From Bacteroidales bacterium (GTDB taxonomy: Bacteria; Bacteroidota; Bacteroidia; Bacteroidales; WCHB1-69): a stretch of DNA of 5,780 nucleotides. Position 1 is the stretch's first letter. The number at the start of each line of letters is the position of its first letter. This document shows positions 1 through 5,640 of the stretch, piece by piece. The stretch lies in assembly GCA_031266895.1 (NCBI GenBank), contig JAISAD010000057.1, forward strand, positions 1 to 5,780, in the 5' to 3' direction. The translations under genes and the position numbers were made by a program. The notes beneath the pieces are model-generated. The model had not been told where the DNA came from, searched no databases, and worked only from the letters and a program-made list of their open reading frames with translations.

Positions 1-846
1 GCAGGATTTTCTCTTTGGGATAAAAGTTTTATGGATAAGGCAGTGATACATAGCTATTATATCCAAACGGTGGTGATGGTGCTGGTATTTTTGGGCGGAA
101 TAGGCTTTGTTACGTTGAGCGATTTTTTTAATCCGAGAATTATTCGTGATCGCAGAAAATATCCATGGAAATCACTGCACCCGGGCACTAAAATAGTACT
201 ATTCACCACTTTTAGCATTATTATTGTCGGCATTATACTTTTTTGTGCGTTGGAATATAATGATACGCTAACTCAGAAGCAGAATTTTTTTGAACGGGTT
301 TTTGACTCTGTTTTTCAAGTGATTTCTGGTCGTACTGCTGGATTTAATATTGTAAATATCAATATGTTGGGAAATTCTACCTTATTGATTATCATAATTG
401 TAATGTTTATTGGCGCCTCTCCGGGTTCTACCGGCGGCGGCATTAAGGTAACTACTTTTTATGTTATTATGAAGTCGGTTTTTGCCACGATTAGAGGGAA
501 AAAACATATCGAATTTCAGAAAAAAATGATCCCATTTGATCTTGTGGACAAATCCTACTCCATTGTAGTTATGTCTTTGATATTGATACTTTTATCTACA
601 TTTGTATTCACTATTGTAGAGCCAAATCACAGTTTTGAACACCTGCTTTTTGAAACTGTTTCGGCTTTTTCTACCTGTGGTTTATCTACCGGAACATGCA
701 CCACATTCGGCTGGGGAGGCAAGGCTATTCTGGTTGCCAATATGTATATTGGCCGTATCGGTACACTGACATTGGCTTTTGCACTCAGTCGCCGCCTAAA
801 AGAGAGTAAGCATCAGTATCCCGAAACCTATTTTATGGTGGGGTAG
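1..846 (+). CDS. TrkH/KtrB-family potassium uptake channel subunit, C-terminal part (5' end outside window)
   Basis: The frame is open from base 1, so the first in-window ATG (31) is internal and 281 residues of the C-terminal half are present. The family forms the membrane pore of Trk/Ktr potassium uptake systems, built from four membrane-pore-membrane repeats each with a filter glycine. The window opens inside the second filter (AGFS, residues 1-4). The third filter SGRTAGF is at about 109-115, followed by the conserved glycine-rich stretch GASPGSTGGG at about 138-147, and the fourth filter STCGLSTG is at about 224-231. Hydrophobic segments lie at roughly 20-40, 65-82, 128-138, 189-205 and 243-260. 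The end (GRIGTLTLAF, then a basic stretch and a terminal MVG) is KtrB-like and looks complete. The cytoplasmic TrkA/KtrA gating partner is not downstream; it may be upstream or elsewhere. The family is certain, the Trk/Ktr subtype is not. Confidence 0.93.
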   Translation, partial: AGFSLWDKSFMDKAVIHSYYIQTVVMVLVFLGGIGFVTLSDFFNPRIIRDRRKYPWKSLHPGTKIVLFTTFSIIIVGIILFCALEYNDTLTQKQNFFERVFDSVFQVISGRTAGFNIVNINMLGNSTLLIIIIVMFIGASPGSTGGGIKVTTFYVIMKSVFATIRGKKHIEFQKKMIPFDLVDKSYSIVVMSLILILLSTFVFTIVEPNHSFEHLLFETVSAFSTCGLSTGTCTTFGWGGKAILVANMYIGRIGTLTLAFALSRRLKESKHQYPETYFMVG

Positions 847-1017
847 GGGATATGTCTGAAAAAAAGTGAAACTGTGATATTCCGTGCATGCAAGTGAAAG
901 CATCGGATAAAAATGAAATAGCAAAATTGATCAAATCATAACAGAGAAACATAACGAAATAATGATTGGTGGAAATTTACTATTTTGAAAATCAAATTAT
1001 TACATGTAAAATATGAT

Positions 1018-1054
1018 TTTTTTTCTGAAAGAAAATTATCATATCAGAAAAAAA
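1018..1054. repeat. 11-bp perfect inverted repeat in front of the tRNA promoter
   Basis: The arms TTTTTTTCTGA (1018-1028) and TCAGAAAAAAA (1044-1054) are perfect reverse complements separated by 15 bases. The right arm ends two bases before the -7 box of tRNA-Val, so the element covers the -35 region. The arms are mostly homopolymer, so chance is a serious alternative. It does not have the GC-rich stem of an intrinsic terminator. Confidence 0.4.
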
Positions 1055-1056
1055 TG

Positions 1057-1064
1057 TATTTTTG
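1057..1064 (+). promoter_or_regulatory. Bacteroidota -7 promoter box for tRNA-Val
   Basis: TATTTTTG matches the Bacteroidota primary sigma factor -7 consensus TAnnTTTG exactly and is followed by CA, as is common in this phylum. It lies 14 bases before the mature tRNA 5' end, leaving only a few transcribed leader bases. No clear TTTG -33 element is seen about 20 bases upstream, where the sequence is AT-rich. Confidence 0.75.
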
Positions 1065-1078
1065 CACCCTCAAACGAA

Positions 1079-1156
1079 GGGAGTTTAGCTCAGTTGGTTC
1101 AGAGCATCTGCCTTACAAGCAGAGGGTCGGCGGTTCGACCCCGTCAACTCCCACCA
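1079..1156 (+). tRNA. tRNA-Val (anticodon UAC), CCA encoded
   Basis: A full cloverleaf can be drawn. The acceptor stem GGGAGTT (1079-1085) pairs with AACTCCC (1146-1152) in seven Watson-Crick pairs. The D stem GCTC (1088-1091) pairs with GAGC (1102-1105). The anticodon stem TCTGC (1107-1111) pairs with GCAGA (1119-1123) around loop CTTACAA, which puts anticodon TAC at 1114-1116 and so reads valine GUA codons. The variable region is five bases (1124-1128). The T stem GGCGG (1129-1133) pairs with CCGTC (1141-1145), with one G-U pair, around loop TTCGACC. The discriminator is A1153 and CCA is encoded at 1154-1156. The gene has its own promoter and terminator, so it is a single-gene unit. Confidence 0.98.
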
Positions 1157-1160
1157 GGAT

Positions 1161-1190
1161 GGCTGTTCAAAAAGGGCAGCCTTTTTTGTT
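1161..1190 (+). terminator. Intrinsic terminator of tRNA-Val
   Basis: The arm GGCTGTTC (1161-1168) pairs with GGGCAGCC (1174-1181), giving eight pairs including two G-U, around an AAAAA loop. Six T residues (1182-1187) and then GTT follow. It begins four bases after the encoded CCA, which is where a terminator for a single tRNA transcript would sit. Confidence 0.9.
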
Positions 1191-1219
1191 TTCATTTTAA
1201 ACTTGAAAGCCATGGCGAA

Positions 1220-1333
1220 ATCGATGTCTTCGAGCATCTCTTTGGCAATTTTCTGCATCCGGGCTTCGGTGTAGCGCATGGCGGAAAGACTGTCTCCATC
1301 TTGTGAACCAAAATTGCCCTGTCCGTCAATAAA
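1220..1333 (-). pseudogene. gyrA: gyrA fragment: isolated DNA gyrase A active-site segment
   Basis: Read on the - strand, these 38 codons contain FIDGQGNFGS, then DGD, then AMRYTEARM and KIAKEMLEDID. That is the conserved block of the gyrase A subunit around the catalytic tyrosine, which forms the covalent link to DNA (Tyr122 in E. coli GyrA); its codon here is 1271-1273. The block is GyrA-type; as I recall, the second type IIA subunit of Bacteroidota has a diverged motif here. A full gyrA is over 800 codons, and similarity stops abruptly on both sides. The segments expected upstream (HPHGD motif) and downstream (ETVDF-like) are missing. The surrounding open frame (start at 1462) runs antisense through the tRNA terminator and the tRNA itself, so it is not a credible gene. 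This is best read as a recombination or insertion remnant. The absence of stops and the intact motif suggest it is not very old. Confidence 0.75.
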
Positions 1334-1342
1334 TTCGCTCTT

Positions 1343-1358
1343 CTTTTTATATAAAAAG
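1343..1358. repeat. 16-bp perfect palindrome CTTTTTATATAAAAAG
   Basis: This is a perfect two-fold symmetric site ten bases beyond the upstream end of the gyrA scrap. It could be a protein-binding site, a breakpoint signature or a chance AT-rich palindrome; nothing adjacent decides between these. Confidence 0.35.
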
Positions 1359-1459
1359 TTATGAGATTTACCTTTCTTTATACATATGGATTTACAATGT
1401 AAACACTTCACATTAAACAATTTACAATATTCAGGCACGCTATTGTACACTGCCGGTTT

Positions 1460-1469
1460 CAAAGCTTTG
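1460..1469. repeat. 10-bp perfect palindrome CAAAGCTTTG
   Basis: A short perfect palindrome 18 bases before the first unit of the 22-bp palindrome array. It has the same length as the array core but shares only the central AGCT. It may be unrelated. Confidence 0.25.
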
Positions 1470-1484
1470 CTTACAGGGGAGAAA

Positions 1485-1608
1485 ATGAGTAGCTACTTAA
1501 AAAAAATAAGTAGCTACTCGTCTATAATTTAGTAGCTACTCGTTTGCAATTTAGTAGCTACTAAAAAAAAATAAGTAGCTACTCATTTTACGATGAGTAG
1601 CCACTCAT
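1485..1608. repeat. Six-copy array of the palindrome AGTAGCTACT with a 21-22 bp period
   Basis: Copies start at 1488, 1509, 1531, 1553, 1574 and 1596. The first five are the perfect 10-bp palindrome AGTAGCTACT and the last is AGTAGCCACT, with one change. Start-to-start spacings are 21, 22, 22, 21 and 22 bp, close to two helical turns, so all sites lie on nearly the same DNA face. Spacers are 11-12 bp and AT-rich, with A-tracts after copies 1 and 4. Neighbours pair beyond the core. Copies 1/2 form a 15-bp inverted repeat (1485-1499 with 1507-1521, one T-G). Copies 3/4 form a perfect 13-bp one (1528-1540 with 1553-1565). Copies 5/6 form a 13-bp one with one mismatch (1574-1586 with 1593-1605). 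The array ends about 85 bp before the rbfA -7 box. The function is unknown: a multi-site operator, an interspersed stem-loop repeat or a variable tandem repeat are all possible. Confidence 0.9.
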
Positions 1609-1647
1609 TTTTGCCTGCAGGAAATAAGCCCTTTCCGGAGCATTATG

Positions 1648-1660
1648 GCCGCATTGCGGC
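1648..1660 (+). other. Small GC-rich hairpin between array and rbfA promoter
   Basis: GCCGC (1648-1652) pairs with GCGGC (1656-1660) around ATT in otherwise AT-rich surroundings. There is no T-tract directly after it, so it is not a standard intrinsic terminator. Its role is unclear. Confidence 0.3.
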
Positions 1661-1689
1661 GAGCTGCGTGTAAATTAAAAATTTTCATG

Positions 1690-1697
1690 TACATTTG
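1690..1697 (+). promoter_or_regulatory. Bacteroidota -7 promoter box for the rbfA-permease-porZ-recO operon
   Basis: TACATTTG fits TAnnTTTG exactly and is followed by CA, like the tRNA promoter in the same window. It lies 26 bases before the rbfA ATG, implying a leader of only about 20 bases. No convincing -33 TTTG is visible. No other good -7 match occurs at a gene junction downstream, so this box probably serves the whole operon. Confidence 0.7.
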
Positions 1698-1723
1698 CAC
1701 AGATTTTTTAAACTACAAAAAGA

Positions 1724-2059
1724 ATGGATTCTACAAGACAGCAAAAGATTGCCAAACTGCTTCAAAAAGAGCTTGCCGATATTTTTATGCACGACAGGCA
1801 GATATTCTGCAATTGTCTGATTACTGTTACCAAATGCACAGTTACAAGCGATTTATCCATAGCCCGCGTCTATTTGAGCATTTTTAATGCCGCCGATACC
1901 AGCGCTGTGATTAAGGCAGTGCGTGCCAACACAAAAGATATTCGCTTCCGAATGGGACAAAAGGTGAAAAACCAGTTGCGCATTGTGCCTCAACTGGAAT
2001 TTTTTGTTGATGATTCACTTGATTATCTTGAAAATATTGAAAAATTATTAAAACAGTAA
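1724..2059 (+). CDS. rbfA: Ribosome-binding factor A (30S subunit maturation)
   Basis: RbfA is a small cytoplasmic KH-like protein that binds the immature 30S subunit and helps 16S rRNA 5'-end processing and late assembly, notably in the cold. The 111-residue length is normal. Family landmarks are the N-terminal helix with QQKIAKLLQKELADIF (about 6-21), the strand ITVTKCTVTSDLSIARVYLSIF (about 33-54, the usual VTxVxxSxDLxxAxVY pattern), and the C-terminal block with IRFRMGQKVKNQLRIVPQLEFFVDDS (about 73-98). The ATG at 1724 gives the usual N terminus and sits 26 bases after a -7 box. No Shine-Dalgarno sequence is seen, as expected for this phylum. It is the first gene of the operon, with the permease starting four bases after its stop. 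The cysteines at 29, 31 and 38 are a minor peculiarity. Confidence 0.95.
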   Translation: MDSTRQQKIAKLLQKELADIFMHDRQIFCNCLITVTKCTVTSDLSIARVYLSIFNAADTSAVIKAVRANTKDIRFRMGQKVKNQLRIVPQLEFFVDDSLDYLENIEKLLKQ

Positions 2060-2063
2060 ATCG

Positions 2064-3305
2064 TTGAAAATAAAAGGGCTAAATACTGCTTTTTTTATTG
2101 CATGGCGCTATCTCTTCTCTAAGAAAAAGCATAACATCATCAATATTATTTCTTCCATATCTACGCTGGGCATTATTGTGAGCAGTGCAGGGCTGATTAT
2201 CGTATTGTCGGTCTTTAACGGCATGGAAAGGCTGGTTATTGACAATTTTAATACTTTCAATGCCGACCTGAAAATAGAGTTGAAAGAGGGAAAATCATTT
2301 GCAGTCAGCGAATTTCCCAAAAAACAAATAGCAGATATGGAGGCTGTACGTGCTGTTCACGAGGTTGTGTCGGATATGGTACTGCTTACCTATAAAGAAG
2401 AACAGACCCTCATTTCTCTAAAAGGGGTGGAGGCGAACTATGGCACAGACAACAATATTGATTCCATCATGATTGATGGCGATTACCTTTTACAGCAGGA
2501 CAGTCTGCATTATGGCATTATAGGAGCAATTGCCGCTGGCAATATAAGGCTGAATTTGCGTAGCATAGAGCCATTTAAACTCTACTATCCGAAGCGTAAT
2601 CGCAAAAATTTGAGCAATACGGCTACCTCCTTTGAGACACAATTATTGCAACCGGCCGGCGTTTTCATGACCTGCACTGAATATGATGAGCATTATCTCT
2701 TTTGCAGCATAGATTTTGTACGGACATTAATGGATTATGACGGCGAATGTACCTCTATGGAGGTGCTGTTGCAACCTGACGCCAGTGTAGATAAACTACA
2801 AGCGCAAATCGCGCAGCTTTTGGGCGACAAATGGCGCATTCAAAACCGCTTTCAACAGGAAGAGACCCTTTTTAAAACCATGAAATCGGAAAAATTGATC
2901 ATATATATCATATTATCTTTCATCATGCTGGTAGCTGCGTTCAATATTATTGGCACGCTGGGTATGCTGATTGTGGAAAAAAAGCGAGACATCAACATTT
3001 TGTACAATATTGGCGCTAATCGGTCGTTAATACAAAGGATATTCCTGATAGAAGGCATGCTGGTATCGTTTGCAGGCGGCATTTTGGGATTAATCATTGG
3101 TTTTATAATCTGTATCTTGCAGGTACTTTTTCACATTGTAAAATTAGGCCCCAAAAGCAATAGCTACATTATCAACTACTATCCGGTAGAGATGCAAGCG
3201 ACTGATTTTGTGATTATATTTTGCACTCTATTCATAATCAGCATTATAGTATCATGGATTCCAGTGCGACAAATTAAAATTAATATTAAAAATTTGAACC
3301 GATGA
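2064..3305 (+). CDS. FtsX-family ABC transporter permease, LolC/LolE-like
   Basis: This is an inner-membrane permease of the family that includes LolC/E (release of lipoproteins to LolA) and MacB-type exporters. The 413-residue length and four-segment layout fit. The N-terminal motif FFIAWRYLFSKKKHNIINIIS (about 10-30) runs into TM1 (about 27-52, ending SVFNGME). An extracytoplasmic domain of about 220 residues follows, then TM2 (about 278-304), the coupling motif EKKRDINILYNIGANR (305-320), TM3 (about 328-356) and TM4 (about 381-401). The start is TTG at 2064, four bases after the rbfA stop; no upstream ATG fits, and the family's N-terminal motif begins right after it. The stop overlaps the porZ start in ATGA, pointing to translational coupling. 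The partner ATPase is not in the window. The substrate is inferred by family only; lipoprotein release is likeliest but unproven. Confidence 0.88.
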   Translation: MKIKGLNTAFFIAWRYLFSKKKHNIINIISSISTLGIIVSSAGLIIVLSVFNGMERLVIDNFNTFNADLKIELKEGKSFAVSEFPKKQIADMEAVRAVHEVVSDMVLLTYKEEQTLISLKGVEANYGTDNNIDSIMIDGDYLLQQDSLHYGIIGAIAAGNIRLNLRSIEPFKLYYPKRNRKNLSNTATSFETQLLQPAGVFMTCTEYDEHYLFCSIDFVRTLMDYDGECTSMEVLLQPDASVDKLQAQIAQLLGDKWRIQNRFQQEETLFKTMKSEKLIIYIILSFIMLVAAFNIIGTLGMLIVEKKRDINILYNIGANRSLIQRIFLIEGMLVSFAGGILGLIIGFIICILQVLFHIVKLGPKSNSYIINYYPVEMQATDFVIIFCTLFIISIIVSWIPVRQIKINIKNLNR

Positions 3306-5638
3306 GCATAAAAACGATTTGTATAGTATTGGGCGAATTGCTGGCTGTATGGCCGCTTGCCGCTCAAATTCCTATTGGCGTGTTCCGTCAGCATTTGCCC
3401 TATGTCGGTTTTCGTTCGGTAGCTGCAACGAATGATATGATTTATGTTGCTAGCGAACAGAGTATTATGTATGTAGATAAATCAGACATGACTACTCATG
3501 CGTGGTCGAAAGTAGAGGGGCTGTCGGATATTGGCATTGCCTCCATTGCCAGCAATAAGGCTTCCAATACCCTGATTATCGCTTACAATAACGGTAATAT
3601 AGATATTATTAGAGATGACAAGCTGCTTAACCTGCCGGATATTAAAAATAAGCAACTCACAACTTCAAAGCGCATTTACAGTCTTTTTGCCACCTCTGCA
3701 AAAGCCTACCTTTCTACCGCTTTCGGGGTTATTGTGATTAATTTGGACAATGCTACGGTAGAAGACACCTGGTACACCAATTCCCGGGGTGGCTATTTGA
3801 ATGTTTATGGAATAGAGATTGCTGATAATCTGATATATATGATTACGGAACGGGGCATCTATACACATGCTGAAAATGTAGCGGATATGGCCGATTTTGC
3901 TTCGTGGCAGCTGCTGGCAGGTACGGAGACGATGAATGTAAATCGCATGACATTATTCGATAACCGGCTTTTCTTCAGTACGCAATATATCCATTCTCCA
4001 GACTCGCTCTACGTGTATGAAAATGGTGCTCCCCGCTATTTGGACAGCAACATGCAGCTGGCTCAAATTAAGGGTTTAAAAGCCAATGATAAACTGCTGG
4101 CCATAGCTGCTGATACTTCTATATTCTTTTATAATAGTAACTTAGAACTTGAACTGCACGCTAATTGGAAAACAGGCCTGTGGATTAATGAGGTGAATAA
4201 TCTGCTTTTTGAAGGCGATACGGTTTGGATTGCAGATGGGCACTATTACTATGGCTTGGTGTTTTTTCATTACCCTGACGATCACAGCAGACACTATCTC
4301 GCAGGCGGCCCTTTCACCTATATGGTATCGGCTATTGATATAGTAAACGGGAAGGTAGCCGTTGTGCCCGGCTCGCGCGACGGTATTAATTCAAGTTGGA
4401 TACACCCTTCGCTCAGCTTTTTTGAGAATGGAGAATGGCACTTTGTAGAGAGTTCGTTTTACGATTTCGGCATGGCATGGGATATAAATAATGTGGCCAT
4501 CAATCCTCGCAATGGAAATGAAATGTGGTGTACTTCGTGGGGATGCGGTCTTTTTAAAATAGTGAATGACCAGGTTACGGCGCGTTACGACTCAACCAAT
4601 TCGCCATTAGTTGGGAATCCGCGCCCATTAGTTTCCGGTATCAGTTTTGACAGAAACAATAATTTGTGGATAACTACAAGTAATACCTTTTATCCACTGC
4701 ATGTTTTGAAAAGTGACGGTACTTGGAAGTCATTTTCCCTGATACCGGCTGCCAATGTGCCTGATGAAGATAGAAAGCCGGAACATGTGCTGGTGGATTC
4801 CAGAGGCTATAAATGGATTACCTTTTCGAGGCCATCCCAGGGCAGTCCTCTGGTAGTGGCTTTTGACGATCGCGGTACTATTGATAACACAAGCGACGAC
4901 CGAATGGCACGTGTGGTGGTCAATTATAACTCTTCTGACGCAGAGCCGGCCAACAGTGTGATTACTTGTATTGCAGAAGGTAAGGATGGAGCAATATGGC
5001 TTGGAACCCTTACAGGGATTAAGGTAATCTACTATCCTGAAAATGTATTTACCCAAAATGGAGTCTATTATGCACAATATATCAAGTTTCTCCAAAACGG
5101 CTATGTAGAACTGCTGTTAGGAAATGAGAAAATAACGGCAATTGCAGTGGATGGTGCTAACCGGAAATGGATTGGAACGGCTACTGCAGGCCTCTTTTTA
5201 GTGTCTGAAAACGGCACCGAATCGCTGCTGCACTTCACAGAAGAAAATTCGCCTCTCTTTTCCAATAATATCACCTCGTTAGCTATTGACCACAGTAATG
5301 GGGAAGTATTTATCGGCACGATTAACGGCCTGCTTTCCTATCGCGGTGATGCTACATGGGGAAATGAAAGCTATGATGAATGCAAGGTTTTTCCCAATCC
5401 GGTGCGCGAAGGTTATACTGGGCCGGTGGCAGTAAGCGGTCTTATGGACAATTCGTTCTGCAAAATTACCGATGCAGAAGGCAAATTGGTATGGCAAGGA
5501 TATGCGCATGGCGGCGAATTGATATGGAACTGTCAGGATTTTTACGGGAAAAGACCTGCCACAGGAGTCTATTATGTCATGAGTTCCAATCCTGCAGGCA
5601 AGGAGAAAAGGGTGGCCAAATTTTTGTTTATACATTAA
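3302..5638 (+). CDS. porZ: PorZ-like type IX secretion system surface protein
   Basis: In Porphyromonas gingivalis, PorZ is an essential cell-surface member of the PorU-PorV-PorQ-PorZ attachment complex, binds anionic LPS and supplies it to the sortase PorU. The 778 residues here are close to that family's usual length. A signal peptide (residues 1 to about 21, hydrophobic, ending in LAAQ) directs export. The mature start (IPIGVFRQHLPY) matches the family's N terminus. Beta-propeller repeats fill about 30-690. The second half carries two-component-regulator-propeller style blades: W409, NNNLWITTS (about 452-460), GYKWITFS (about 502-509), GAIWLGTLTG (about 563-572) and RKWIGTATAGLF (about 621-632). 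The last 85 residues (from about 694, starting CKVFPNPV) resemble a type IX C-terminal beta-sandwich, with GKRPATGVYYV near the end; in PorZ this domain is retained. Translation is probably coupled to the permease by ATGA. A generic type IX-sorted propeller protein is a weaker alternative. Confidence 0.87.
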   Translation: MSIKTICIVLGELLAVWPLAAQIPIGVFRQHLPYVGFRSVAATNDMIYVASEQSIMYVDKSDMTTHAWSKVEGLSDIGIASIASNKASNTLIIAYNNGNIDIIRDDKLLNLPDIKNKQLTTSKRIYSLFATSAKAYLSTAFGVIVINLDNATVEDTWYTNSRGGYLNVYGIEIADNLIYMITERGIYTHAENVADMADFASWQLLAGTETMNVNRMTLFDNRLFFSTQYIHSPDSLYVYENGAPRYLDSNMQLAQIKGLKANDKLLAIAADTSIFFYNSNLELELHANWKTGLWINEVNNLLFEGDTVWIADGHYYYGLVFFHYPDDHSRHYLAGGPFTYMVSAIDIVNGKVAVVPGSRDGINSSWIHPSLSFFENGEWHFVESSFYDFGMAWDINNVAINPRNGNEMWCTSWGCGLFKIVNDQVTARYDSTNSPLVGNPRPLVSGISFDRNNNLWITTSNTFYPLHVLKSDGTWKSFSLIPAANVPDEDRKPEHVLVDSRGYKWITFSRPSQGSPLVVAFDDRGTIDNTSDDRMARVVVNYNSSDAEPANSVITCIAEGKDGAIWLGTLTGIKVIYYPENVFTQNGVYYAQYIKFLQNGYVELLLGNEKITAIAVDGANRKWIGTATAGLFLVSENGTESLLHFTEENSPLFSNNITSLAIDHSNGEVFIGTINGLLSYRGDATWGNESYDECKVFPNPVREGYTGPVAVSGLMDNSFCKITDAEGKLVWQGYAHGGELIWNCQDFYGKRPATGVYYVMSSNPAGKEKRVAKFLFIH

Positions 5639-5640
5639 TA

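Noticed and set aside
31..33. ATG at 31 as the start of the potassium channel gene
   Set aside because: The frame is open to base 1 and the residues before the ATG (AGFS) belong to the conserved second filter, so the true start is upstream of the window.
985..1306. Two overlapping + strand open frames across the tRNA
   Set aside because: Both translate the tRNA and its promoter and resemble no protein; the tRNA explains the sequence.
1085..1462. 125-codon open frame on the - strand containing the GyrA-like segment as a whole gene
   Set aside because: It runs antisense through the tRNA terminator and nearly all of the tRNA, and only its middle part resembles a protein. It is recorded as a fragment instead.
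1485..1521. Stem-loop of copies 1/2 as an intrinsic terminator
   Set aside because: The long A-run is in the loop, no T-tract follows on either strand, and no gene ends directly before it.
1488..1605. CRISPR array
   Set aside because: The repeats are 10-bp palindromes with 11-12-bp, partly similar spacers, far below CRISPR dimensions, and there are no cas genes.
1645..1887. 80-codon + strand open frame overlapping the rbfA start
   Set aside because: It covers the rbfA promoter and overlaps the clear RbfA frame in another phase; no recognisable protein.
2108..3868. - strand open frames inside the permease and early porZ
   Set aside because: They are antisense to strongly supported coding sequence and show no family resemblance.
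4730..5635. Three - strand open frames (4730-5095, 5101-5319, 5279-5635)
   Set aside because: They are antisense shadows of the porZ propeller and C-terminal region without recognisable motifs or promoters.
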